Positions 6,729 to 13,930 of a stretch of 14,917 nucleotides of DNA are shown piece by piece. A program made the position numbers and the translations under genes. How positions within the stretch are numbered: position 1 is the first letter of the stretch; every line of letters begins with the position of its first letter. Source of the stretch: Betaproteobacteria bacterium (GTDB lineage: Bacteria > Pseudomonadota > Gammaproteobacteria > Burkholderiales > SG8-39); contig JAFAGU010000071.1 in NCBI GenBank assembly GCA_019237595.1, forward strand, positions 1 to 14,917, read 5' to 3'. The notes under the pieces were generated by a model. It made no database searches, was not told the DNA's origin, and was given only the letters and a program-made list of their open reading frames with translations.

Positions 6729-7017
6729 AGTGCGGTTTCGCGTGCGCTGGCCCGACCGCTCGCTGAGCGAATGCTATTCGCCGTCGTCGGTGGTGAAAGA
6801 CTTCTTCGCCGCCGGTGCGTCCTACGATCTGGCGGACTTTCTCCAGCGCGCCCGTCGGGCCCTCGACGCGGCGAGCGAGCGCGTGCGTCTCAAGTACGGC
6901 TGGGCGTGCTCTCGCGCGCACGACCAGCTCGCCGAAATCGAGGCGACCGCCGAGCGCTATGCCCGCCTGAAGGACCCGCGCGTCACGCTCGAGGCGTTCG
7001 AAGAGGAACCGAGATGA
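6721..7017 (+). CDS. nitG: NitG, MSMEG_0570-family nitrogen starvation response protein
   Basis: A 98-residue protein of unknown function. The family pattern is visible: a start MPEVRFRVRWPD, the ECYSPSSVV segment (~18-26), ASYDLADFLQRARRAL and SERVRLKYGWACSRAHDQL, the latter carrying the only cysteine pair (Cys19 and Cys64). The ATG at 6721 was chosen over TTG at 6709 because family members begin with MPEx-F. The start overlaps the nitF stop by 8 bases, and the stop overlaps the nitH ATG (ATGA). It is cyanide-inducible in the Pseudomonas cluster as I recall the literature. No membrane segment or signal peptide. Confidence 0.92.
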   Translation: MPEVRFRVRWPDRSLSECYSPSSVVKDFFAAGASYDLADFLQRARRALDAASERVRLKYGWACSRAHDQLAEIEATAERYARLKDPRVTLEAFEEEPR

Positions 7018-8297
7018 GCGAGCGCTACCCGGTGGCGGTGATCGGCGGCGGCCAGGCGGGCCTGGCAATGAGCTACGTGCTCAAGCGGGGCGGCGTCCGG
7101 CACGTGGTGCTCGAAAGACACGGCATCGCGCATGCCTGGCGAACACAGCGCTGGGATTCTTTTTGCCTGGTGACACCAAACTGGCAGTGCCAGCTCCCCG
7201 GCCACCCTTATGCGGGCGCCGATCCGCACGGCTTCATGCTGAAGGACGAGATCATCCGTTATTTGGAAGCATACGCGGCGGCGTTCGGTCCACCGCTGCG
7301 CGAGGGCGTGGCGGTGAGCGCGCTGCGCCGCGCTGCGAGCGGCCTGTTTGAGCTGGAGACGAGCGCAGGAGAATTTGCCGCCGCGCAGGTCGTCGTCGCG
7401 GCCGGCAACTACCACGTCCCGGTCATTCCGCGTATCGCCGAGCGCCTGCCCGCGAGCATCGTGCAGCTCCACTCTTCGCAATACCGCAACCCGGAGAAGC
7501 TCCCTGCGGGCGAGGTGATGGTGGTGGGCACCGGCCAGTCGGGCTGCCAGATCGCCGAGGATTTGCACCTTGCCGGCCGCCGCGTCCATCTTTGCGTGGG
7601 CAGCGCGCCGCGCACTGCGCGCTGGTACCGGGGCAAGGACGTGGTGGAGTGGCTGGACCGGATGGGCCACTACGCCATGCCGGTCCACGAGCATCCGCTC
7701 AAGGAGCGCGTGCGGGCCAAGGCGAACCACTACGTCACGGGACGCGACGGAGGCCGCGACATCGACCTGCGCAAGTTCGCCCTCGAGGGCATGCGGCTTT
7801 ACGGCAGGCTCGCCCGCGTCCAGGGGGCCGAGCTGGAATTCGCCCCCGACCTGAAAACGAATCTGGACCGCGCCGACGCTTCCGCGCAGGCGATCAAGGA
7901 CTCGATCGACAAGTACATCGCGGGCGCCGGCATCGAGGCGCCGCTCGAAGCGCCGTACCGTCCGGTGTGGCAGCCGGTGGAGGAGCCGCGCCGGCTCGAC
8001 TGCGAGGCGGCCAACATCACCTCGATCGTCTGGAGCACGGGCTTTCGCTCCGACTACTCGTGGATCGAGATCCCGGTGTTCAACGGCCGCGGCTACCCGG
8101 GCCACGAGCGCGGCGTGACGCCCGTGCCGGGCCTTTATTTTCTCGGCCTTCCGTGGCTCTACACCTGGGGCTCGGGCCGCTTCTCCGGCGTGGCACAGGA
8201 TGCCGAATTCATCGCGCAGCGGATCCAGTCGCGCTTGAGCTACGCATCACAGGACGCGGGCGCGACATCAGCCGCACTCCTGTCCCCGGGCGCTTAG
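7014..8297 (+). CDS. nitH: NitH, MSMEG_0569-family flavin-dependent oxidoreductase
   Basis: A 427-residue FAD-dependent oxidoreductase of the flavin-monooxygenase-like superfamily. The FAD Rossmann motif VIGGGQAGLAMSY is at residues 9-21, and a second dinucleotide motif VVGTGQSGCQIAE at 170-182 indicates NAD(P)H binding. ERHGIAHAWRTQRWDSFCLVTP follows the first fold as in FMO-like enzymes, and ITSIVWSTGFRSDYSWI near 340 matches the ATG-type segment linking the nucleotide domains. It is a plausible oxygenase or oxidase step in the nit pathway, but the substrate is unknown. GAGGA (7003-7007) precedes the ATG, which overlaps the nitG stop. The last ~20 residues look non-conserved. It is the last gene of the operon. 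Confidence 0.93.
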   Translation: MSERYPVAVIGGGQAGLAMSYVLKRGGVRHVVLERHGIAHAWRTQRWDSFCLVTPNWQCQLPGHPYAGADPHGFMLKDEIIRYLEAYAAAFGPPLREGVAVSALRRAASGLFELETSAGEFAAAQVVVAAGNYHVPVIPRIAERLPASIVQLHSSQYRNPEKLPAGEVMVVGTGQSGCQIAEDLHLAGRRVHLCVGSAPRTARWYRGKDVVEWLDRMGHYAMPVHEHPLKERVRAKANHYVTGRDGGRDIDLRKFALEGMRLYGRLARVQGAELEFAPDLKTNLDRADASAQAIKDSIDKYIAGAGIEAPLEAPYRPVWQPVEEPRRLDCEAANITSIVWSTGFRSDYSWIEIPVFNGRGYPGHERGVTPVPGLYFLGLPWLYTWGSGRFSGVAQDAEFIAQRIQSRLSYASQDAGATSAALLSPGA

Positions 8298-8303
8298 CGC
8301 CTT

Positions 8304-8321
8304 CATCGGGTCGACCCGATG
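8304..8321. terminator. Perfect 18-bp palindrome between convergent genes, candidate bidirectional terminator
   Basis: CATCGGGTCGACCCGATG is a perfect palindrome that can fold as a 7-bp stem with a TCGA loop. It lies 6 bases after the nitH stop and 15 bases before the end of the opposing DUF72 gene. There is no T-tract on either side, so termination without Rho is unsure; it could also serve as mRNA 3'-end protection. Confidence 0.45.
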
Positions 8322-8336
8322 CCGAAATCGCCTCGG

Positions 8337-9050
8337 TTAGGTGGCGGCAGCCCGCATCAATGCCTGCGCGTAGCCGGGCGCGGTCGGCTCGTGCATGAAG
8401 TAGACGTAGACGTCCTGCCAGGCGGTCGCGCCGAGCCTGCGCGCCCAGGCGGAGAGGTCGGCCTCCGAATAGGTCTCGAGCCTCAGGCGCACATAGCCCC
8501 AGGACGCGGTCTCGACCAGCGGCGGCGGAGCGTTGTCCTCGCGCTCCGACAGGCAAAGCGCCGCGCCGGCGCTCTTCAGCGCATCGTAGACGTCGTCGGC
8601 GAACCAGCTCTCGTTGCGGAACTCGAACGCAGCGCCATGATCCGGCGGCAACAGCCGCAGGAATTCCTTGAGGCGCGGAAGGTCCTTGCCAAGGAATGGG
8701 GGCAGCTGGAAAAGCACCGGCCCGCGCTTCTCGCCGAGGGTCTGAAGGTTCTTGTATAGATAGGCTACCGAGTCTGCGGCACTGTCGGCCTTGAGCCGCG
8801 ACATATGCGTGATGCGGCGCGATGCCTTGATGGAGAAACGGAAGGCCGCCGGCGTGCATTGCGCCCAGTTCTCGAGCACCGCCTCCTTGGGCATCTGGTA
8901 GAAGGTGTTGTTGATCTCCACCGTGGGCAGCCGCTCGCCGTAGAACCTGAGCATGCCCTCCGGCTTCATGTCGGCCGGGTAGAAGGTCCCTTTCCATTCC
9001 TTGAACGAGTAGCCGCTCGCGCCGGCGAACAGTTTTCTAGAATGGGGCAT
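8337..9050 (-). CDS. DUF72 family TIM-barrel protein
   Basis: A 237-residue protein. Family hallmarks are AGASGYSFKEWKGTFYP at the N-terminus (~9-25), TVEINNTFYQMP (~42-53), FSIKASRRITHM, VLFQLPPFL, AFEFRNESWF and VYVYFMHEP near the C-terminus. DUF72 proteins form a TIM barrel thought to be metal dependent, with remote likeness to xylose-isomerase-like endonucleases; no reaction is proven. The conserved block begins about 8 residues after the chosen ATG, so that start is well placed. The gene is divergent from ligD with overlapping start codons, which suggests a DNA-repair link (inference). No convincing Shine-Dalgarno is visible upstream. Confidence 0.92.
   Translation of the reverse strand: MPHSRKLFAGASGYSFKEWKGTFYPADMKPEGMLRFYGERLPTVEINNTFYQMPKEAVLENWAQCTPAAFRFSIKASRRITHMSRLKADSAADSVAYLYKNLQTLGEKRGPVLFQLPPFLGKDLPRLKEFLRLLPPDHGAAFEFRNESWFADDVYDALKSAGAALCLSEREDNAPPPLVETASWGYVRLRLETYSEADLSAWARRLGATAWQDVYVYFMHEPTAPGYAQALMRAAAT
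9038..9043 (+). promoter_or_regulatory. Candidate -10 element of ligD
   Basis: TAGAAT (5 of 6 matches to TATAAT) ends 5 bases before the ligD ATG, placing transcription start on or next to the start codon. I see no good -35 at 16-18 bases. No properly spaced Shine-Dalgarno is present, so a leaderless mRNA is one reading; a longer transcript starting within DUF72 is another. Confidence 0.3.
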
Positions 9051-11694
9051 GGCCAAGGGCAAGCTTAGCGAATATTCTGCGAAGCGCAGCTTCAAGGAAA
9101 CGCCGGAGCCGGGCCCGGTCCCGGTGGAGGGCCGCGAGGGCCCGCTGCTCTTCGTCATCCAGCAGCACTCGGCGACGCGGCTGCACTACGACTTCCGCAT
9201 CGAGTGCGACGGCGTGCTGATGTCGTGGGCCGTGCCGAAGGGACCTTCGCTCGACCCGGCGGAGAAGCGCCTGGCCGTGCGCACGGAGAACCACCCGTTC
9301 GACTATGGGTCCTTCGAGGGCATCATCCCGGCGGGACAGTACGGGGCCGGCGAGGTCATCGTCTGGGATTGCGGCGTGTATTCGCCGGACGAGGACGGCG
9401 AGGTCCTCTTCCACGACCGCGAGAAAGCCGAGCGGCGGGTGCGCGAGGGGGTGGAGAAGGGCAAGCTGAGTCTCCTCCTGCGCGGCGAGAAGACGAAAGG
9501 CTCCTTCGCGCTGGTGCGCACCAAGGACGCGAAGAACTGGCTGCTGATCAAGCACAAGGACCGCTTCGTCGCCAAGACCGACCTCACTGCGCAGGACCGC
9601 TCGGTACTCTCGGGCGTGACCGTCGAGGAGATGACCTCGGTGCCGGTGCATCGGATGCCCGCGGCGCTGCTCGCGCCGGCCGGCCCTGCGCGTGCGCTCC
9701 CGGACAAGCTCGCACCGATGCATGCCGAGACCGGCGAGCGCGCCTTCAACAGCGCGGACTGGATGTGGGAGCCGAAGCTCGACGGCTATCGCGCGCTCGC
9801 ACTCATCGGCCCTCGCGGCGTGCAGCTGCGCTCGCGGCGGGGCCTCCAGCTCGGCGAAGACTTTCCGCGCCTCGTCGCCGAGCTTGGCAAGCAGTCGGTC
9901 GACTCGATGGTCCTCGACGGCGAGATCGTCGCCTTCGACGCGGCCGGCAAGCCGTCCTTCGGTGCCATGCAGAACCGCTCGAGCGCGGCGGAGCGCGCCG
10001 TGTTCTATTGCTTCGACCTGCTCTACTTCGCCGGTGTCGACCTGCGCAGGAGCTGCTACGCGGACCGGCGCCGCTACCTCGCGCAGTGCCTGCTGCCATC
10101 TCCGCTCGTCCAGCTCGTGCACGCGCAGGAAGACGGCGTCGCGCTGCACGAGGCAGCGCTCAAGTCGGGCTTCGAAGGCGTTGTGGGCAAGCGCAAGGAC
10201 AGCCTCTATGAAGCGGGCAAGCGCTCCGCGGCCTGGCAGAAGGTCAAGGCGATCGACAGCGCCGACTTCGTCGTCGGCGGGTATACGAAAGGGAAGGGCG
10301 CACGCGCCGCGCTCGGTGCGCTGCTCCTCGGCTATTGGGAGGACGGGAAGCTGCGGTATGCGTCGCACGTCGGCTCGGGTTTCGACGAGCGGACGCTCAA
10401 GCGCACGAAGGCGCTGCTCGAGCCCTTGCAGCGCAAGGCGAATCCGTTCTCCGAGAAGCCCGAGCTGAACGCGCCGACGACCTGGGTCGAGCCGAAGGTC
10501 GTCGCGGAGGTGAAGTACCAGGGCTGGACCCACGACGGCCATCTCCGCGCGCCGGTATTCCTGCGGCTGCGCGACGACGTCGACGCCCGCGAGGTCAGGC
10601 GCGAGGCTCGCGAGAAGCCTTCTTCCCCGGGAAATGAAATCCTGGAACAGCTGGATAACGCGAAATCGGCGCTCACCCTCGCAGTCGGCAGGCATCAGAT
10701 CAAGCTCACGCACCTGGACCGGGTCTACTGGCCGGCGGATCCGGCGCTCAAGCAGCCTGCGCTGACGAAGCGCGATCTCCTGCGCTACTTCGCCCAGGCC
10801 GGGCCGTACATGCTCCCGCACCTCGTCGACCGGCCGCTCACCATGATCCGCATGCCCGACGGGATCGGCGGCCAGCGCTTCTTCCAGAAGCACTGGGAGC
10901 AGGAGAAGCCGCCGTTCGTCGAGACGATCACCGTTTTCTCCGGGCACAAGGACGAGAGCCACGAGTACCTCCTGTGCAACAACCTGCCGACGCTGCTCTG
11001 GCTCGCGCAGTCGGGCACGCTCGAGTTCCATGTGTGGCATTCGCGCGCCAAGGTGGGCGGCGACAGTCCGGTCAATGCGACCGACTACGCGAGCTCGCTC
11101 TCCGCGCTCGAGAGCTCGATCCTGAATTACCCGGACTACGTCGTCTTCGACATCGATCCCTACATCTATTCCGGCAAGGAAGCGCCCGGCGACGAGCCCG
11201 AGCTGAATACCGTCGCGTTCGAGAAGGGCAAGGAAGTGGCTTTCCAGCTGCGCGAGCTGCTCGGCAAGATGTCGCTCGACCCGGTCGTGAAGACCTCCGG
11301 CAAGACCGGCCTGCACGTCTTCTTGCCGATCAAGCGCACCATCGACTTCGACGCGGCGCGGGAGGTCAGCGAGCTGGTCGGCCGCCACCTCGTGCGCCTG
11401 CGCCCGAAGGACATCACGGTCGAATGGAGCGTGCCGAAGCGCACCGGCAAGATCTTCATGGACTACAACATGAACGTGCGCGGCAAGACCCTCAACTCGG
11501 CGTACTCGCCGCGCGGGGCGCCGGGCGCGCCGGTGTCCATGCCCCTGACGTGGGAAGAGCTGGCCGGGGCCCATCCTCTGGACTTCCGCCTGTATAACGT
11601 GGCCGAGCGGCTGGCGGAGCAGGGTGACCGCTGGGCCGACGTGCTCGAGCGAAAGCAGAGCCTGGAGGGCGTGCTGGAGGCGGTGAAGAGCTGA
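9049..11694 (+). CDS. ligD: LigD, multifunctional NHEJ DNA ligase (PE-ligase-polymerase)
   Basis: An 881-residue ATP-dependent DNA repair enzyme that trims, fills and seals double-strand breaks with Ku. The order is phosphoesterase (~10-165), ligase (~220-540) and AEP-type primase/polymerase (~555-865), as in Pseudomonas aeruginosa LigD. PE residues His40, His46, Asp48, Arg50 and His82 are in place. Ligase motifs: nucleophile Lys243 in EPKLDGYRAL, LDGEIVAFD (289-297), FEGVVGKR (375-382), AWQKVK (395-400). Polymerase motifs: FDIDP with Asp701 and Asp703, SGKTGLHVF (750-758), FMDYN with Asp805. After the DxD there is an insert, about 705-720, compared with the shorter loop of P. aeruginosa LigD. 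All three activities should be intact. The start matches the typical N-terminus LSEYSAKRSFKETPEP. Confidence 0.97.
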   Translation: MAKGKLSEYSAKRSFKETPEPGPVPVEGREGPLLFVIQQHSATRLHYDFRIECDGVLMSWAVPKGPSLDPAEKRLAVRTENHPFDYGSFEGIIPAGQYGAGEVIVWDCGVYSPDEDGEVLFHDREKAERRVREGVEKGKLSLLLRGEKTKGSFALVRTKDAKNWLLIKHKDRFVAKTDLTAQDRSVLSGVTVEEMTSVPVHRMPAALLAPAGPARALPDKLAPMHAETGERAFNSADWMWEPKLDGYRALALIGPRGVQLRSRRGLQLGEDFPRLVAELGKQSVDSMVLDGEIVAFDAAGKPSFGAMQNRSSAAERAVFYCFDLLYFAGVDLRRSCYADRRRYLAQCLLPSPLVQLVHAQEDGVALHEAALKSGFEGVVGKRKDSLYEAGKRSAAWQKVKAIDSADFVVGGYTKGKGARAALGALLLGYWEDGKLRYASHVGSGFDERTLKRTKALLEPLQRKANPFSEKPELNAPTTWVEPKVVAEVKYQGWTHDGHLRAPVFLRLRDDVDAREVRREAREKPSSPGNEILEQLDNAKSALTLAVGRHQIKLTHLDRVYWPADPALKQPALTKRDLLRYFAQAGPYMLPHLVDRPLTMIRMPDGIGGQRFFQKHWEQEKPPFVETITVFSGHKDESHEYLLCNNLPTLLWLAQSGTLEFHVWHSRAKVGGDSPVNATDYASSLSALESSILNYPDYVVFDIDPYIYSGKEAPGDEPELNTVAFEKGKEVAFQLRELLGKMSLDPVVKTSGKTGLHVFLPIKRTIDFDAAREVSELVGRHLVRLRPKDITVEWSVPKRTGKIFMDYNMNVRGKTLNSAYSPRGAPGAPVSMPLTWEELAGAHPLDFRLYNVAERLAEQGDRWADVLERKQSLEGVLEAVKS

Positions 11695-11696
11695 AT

Positions 11697-11765
11697 TCGA
11701 CGTCTAAAATCTCCTTGTATTACAATCCGCTCCCCGTTTAAGTTAAACCGGGACAGGAGGTACGC
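11697..11765 (+). promoter_or_regulatory. Promoter, palindromic operator candidate and RBS of ku
   Basis: A weak sigma-70-like promoter TCGACG (11697-11702), 18-bp spacer, TACAAT (11721-11726) would start transcription near 11733. Directly after it lies the odd-centred perfect palindrome GTTTAA-G-TTAAAC (11736-11748), strikingly AT-rich for this genome. Then comes a near-ideal Shine-Dalgarno AGGAGG (11755-11760), 5 bases before the ATG. A repressor at the palindrome would block transcription start; this is inference. Confidence 0.5.
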
Positions 11766-12602
11766 ATGGCTGCGCGCTCCATCGCATCGCTCACCGTCTC
11801 TTTCGGGCTCGTATCGATCCCGGTCAAGCTTTTTTCGGCGACCGAGGCGAGCAAGGCCATCTCGTTCAACCTGCTGCACAAGGCATGCGGCTCGCGCCTC
11901 AAGCAACAGTACTTCTGCGCTCGGGAGGAGATTCCCGTCGCGCGCGATGACATGGTCAAGGGCTACGAGTTTGCCAAGGACCAATACGTGATGTTCACCC
12001 CCGAGGAGCTCAAGGCGCTCGAGGAGACCGGCACGCATAGCGCCGAGATCACGGAATTCGTCCCGCTGGAGACGGTCGATCCGGTCTACTTCGACAAGGC
12101 CTACTACCTCGGGCCCGACAAGGGCGGCGCCAAGCCGTACGCCTTGCTCGCGCGTGCGCTGCGCGAATCGGGGCGGTGCGCGATCGGCCGATGGGCCGCG
12201 CGCGGAAAGCAGTACATCGTCATGATCCGGCCCGTCGAGGACCTGGTCGAGGGACTCGTCATGCAGCAGCTCCTGTACGCCGGCGAGGTGCGCGCGCTGC
12301 GCGACCTGGACATCCCGAAGATGGACGTCAAGCCGGCCGAGCTCAAGCTCGCCCAGCAGCTGATCGAGCAGCAGTCGAGCGAGCGCTTCGACCCGGGCCA
12401 GTACCGCGATGAAGTGCACGAGCGGGTCGAGGCGGCGATCCAGAAGAAGATCGAAGGCGCCGAGATCGCGACCAGCGAGCCGGCGCAGCCGGCGGGCCAG
12501 GTCATCGACCTCATGGAGGCCCTGCGGGCGAGCCTGGAGAAGAAGCCGCAGAAACGGGCCGAGCCGGCGCGCCCGGCCGCGAGGAAAGCGGCGAAGAAAT
12601 AA
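11766..12602 (+). CDS. ku: Ku, NHEJ DNA end-binding protein
   Basis: A 278-residue homodimeric ring protein that threads onto broken DNA ends and recruits LigD. The Ku core occupies ~1-255: the start AARSIASLTVSFGLVSIPVKL, FNLLHKACGSRLKQQYFC, DDMVKGYEFAKDQYV, VDPVYFDKAYYLGPDKGG, RWAARGKQYIVMIRP and ERFDPGQYRDEVHERVEAAI. VIDLMEALRASLEKK (~246-260) is the usual minimal C-terminal LigD-interaction region, followed by a basic Lys/Arg/Ala/Pro tail ending in RKAAKK, common in bacterial Ku and able to bind DNA. Length is typical. The gene lies 71 bases after ligD but has its own strong ribosome binding site and a possible promoter, so it may be expressed with ligD and separately. Confidence 0.97.
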   Translation: MAARSIASLTVSFGLVSIPVKLFSATEASKAISFNLLHKACGSRLKQQYFCAREEIPVARDDMVKGYEFAKDQYVMFTPEELKALEETGTHSAEITEFVPLETVDPVYFDKAYYLGPDKGGAKPYALLARALRESGRCAIGRWAARGKQYIVMIRPVEDLVEGLVMQQLLYAGEVRALRDLDIPKMDVKPAELKLAQQLIEQQSSERFDPGQYRDEVHERVEAAIQKKIEGAEIATSEPAQPAGQVIDLMEALRASLEKKPQKRAEPARPAARKAAKK

Positions 12603-12613
12603 CCCTTGGCGCC

Positions 12614-13429
12614 GTGAACTCCTACGGCGTGGCGGAGGTCGAGAAGCTCCTCGGGCTGCCGAGGGCGACCGTGCGGGCGCTCGTCCAGGCTGGCTTCGTC
12701 GCTCCGACGCGCGGGCCGCGCAACGCGTGGCGTTTCTCGTTCCAGGACCTGATCGTGCTGCGCACGGCGCAGGCGCTTTCGGCCGCCAACGTGCCCGCGA
12801 AGCGCATCGCGCGCTCGATCCGGGAGCTTCGCAGGCAGCTCCCGGAGGCGATGCCGCTCTCCGGGATTCGCATTGCGGCGGTCGCGGATCGCGTAGTCGT
12901 GCGCGAGGGTGCGGCCACGTGGCAGGCGGACACGGGGCAATACCTGCTTGCGTTCGAAGGCGACCCGGCAAACGGCTCGCTCGCGGTGATGGAGAGAAAG
13001 CCGGCGGAGCCGCGAGTCGGCGCGGACGAGTGGTTCGACCGCGGTGCGAGCATCGAAGAGCAGGACGTGCAGGCCGCGGAACATTGCTACAGGGAGGCAA
13101 TCCGCGCCGACGGCTCCCACGCCGACGCCTATCTCAACCTCGGCTCGCTCCTGCACGACGCGGGACGCCTGGCCGAGGCGGAGCGCACCTATCGGGAGGG
13201 GATGAAGGCTTGCCGCGATGCGGCGCTCCTCCACTACAACCTGGCGGTCCTCCTCGAGGACCTCGGCCGCAAGGAAGAAGCGCTAGAGATTTACCGGGGG
13301 GCGCTGCGGCGCGATGCCCGCCTCGCCGACTGCCACTACAACCTCGCGCTCCTGTGCGACCAGCTCGGGCGCGGCCGGGAAGCGATCCGGCACATGGCCC
13401 AGTACCGTCGCCTGACCAGCGGAAAGTAG
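12614..13429 (+). CDS. MerR-like HTH protein with C-terminal TPR repeats
   Basis: A 271-residue two-domain protein. Residues 1-75 form a MerR-type winged helix: YGVAEVEKLLGLPRATVRALVQAGFVAP, then FSFQDLIVLRTAQAL and PAKRIARSIRELRRQLP. Residues ~85-130 resemble a short beta-rich linker. About 138-265 hold roughly three to four tetratricopeptide repeats, e.g. AEHCYREAIRADGSHADAYL, LHYNLAVLLEDLGRKEEALE and CHYNLALLCDQLGRGREAI. The start is GTG, 11 bases after the ku stop, with no Shine-Dalgarno, so it is probably translated by coupling to ku. It lacks the cysteine cluster of metal-sensing MerR proteins. It may regulate the NHEJ genes or bridge repair partners through the TPRs; both are inference. 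Confidence 0.85.
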   Translation: MNSYGVAEVEKLLGLPRATVRALVQAGFVAPTRGPRNAWRFSFQDLIVLRTAQALSAANVPAKRIARSIRELRRQLPEAMPLSGIRIAAVADRVVVREGAATWQADTGQYLLAFEGDPANGSLAVMERKPAEPRVGADEWFDRGASIEEQDVQAAEHCYREAIRADGSHADAYLNLGSLLHDAGRLAEAERTYREGMKACRDAALLHYNLAVLLEDLGRKEEALEIYRGALRRDARLADCHYNLALLCDQLGRGREAIRHMAQYRRLTSGK

Positions 13430-13433
13430 CCGC

Positions 13434-13808
13434 TCAGTCCTTCACGAAGGTAGCAACCTCAGGCCCGCTGAGGAGCTTCTCGAGGATCGACTGCACGACC
13501 GCGAGGCGCGCGGCGTACCAGGCGATGACGACGTAGGCGGTGAACTGCCCGGCGAGCGCAAACGCGAAGTAGGCAGCGGTCGAATAGGGGTGGCCCGTGT
13601 AATAGGCAGCAAGCATGAGAAGGCCGACCGACGCCGAAGCACAGGCGCAGCCCGCGGCGAACCCGAAGCGCCAGGCAATCAGCGCCACCGGCGCGATATA
13701 GAACGCCCAGAGGCTCATCTCGTAGCTCGTATGCGCGTCGTAGTAGCCGATGATCGCCATCACCGCCGCGGCCGCCGGCGCCGCGTACTGCCGTGGGAAT
13801 CCTTGCAC
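13434..13808 (-). CDS. Small four-helix membrane protein, sensor-domain-like
   Basis: A 124-residue integral membrane protein with four hydrophobic segments at about 8-23, 31-48, 50-70 and 78-103, then a short soluble tail (SILEKLLSGPEVATFVKD). The motif order (acidic YYDAHTSYEMSLWAFYIAPV, AWRFGFAAG, YYTGHPYS, VVIAWYAARL) resembles the N-terminal membrane sensor found ahead of histidine kinase or GGDEF domains, but no output domain follows: the stop is 4 bases from the end of the converging TPR gene. The start is GTG with AAGGGAG upstream at about 6 bases, which supports translation of this short form. A separate four-helix protein of unknown function is equally possible. Confidence 0.7.
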   Translation of the reverse strand: MQGFPRQYAAPAAAAVMAIIGYYDAHTSYEMSLWAFYIAPVALIAWRFGFAAGCACASASVGLLMLAAYYTGHPYSTAAYFAFALAGQFTAYVVIAWYAARLAVVQSILEKLLSGPEVATFVKD

Positions 13809-13930
13809 GTATGCTCCCTTTCCGGAGTTCTAAGATAGCGGTTGAAATTGAGGCGCAGTATAGCGGCTAACGCCGAGAATCGGCACGCCGGCTCGCCGCG
13901 ATTCCAGTCATCGCGCGCCGGCGACGATCG
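13809..13930. other. Intergenic gap between minus-strand genes
   Basis: This 122-base gap carries the ribosome binding site of the downstream membrane protein gene, a possible minus-strand -10 TATACT (around 13858-13863) without a good -35, and a small hairpin GCCGA-GAA-TCGGC (13872-13884) with no T-tract. I see no gene in it. Confidence 0.35.

Noticed and set aside
9037..11574. An 845-codon open frame on the minus strand antisense to ligD.
   Set aside because: It mirrors the ligD codons in a GC-rich genome, has Arg/Ala/Leu/Val-rich composition without domains, while the plus strand holds all LigD motifs.
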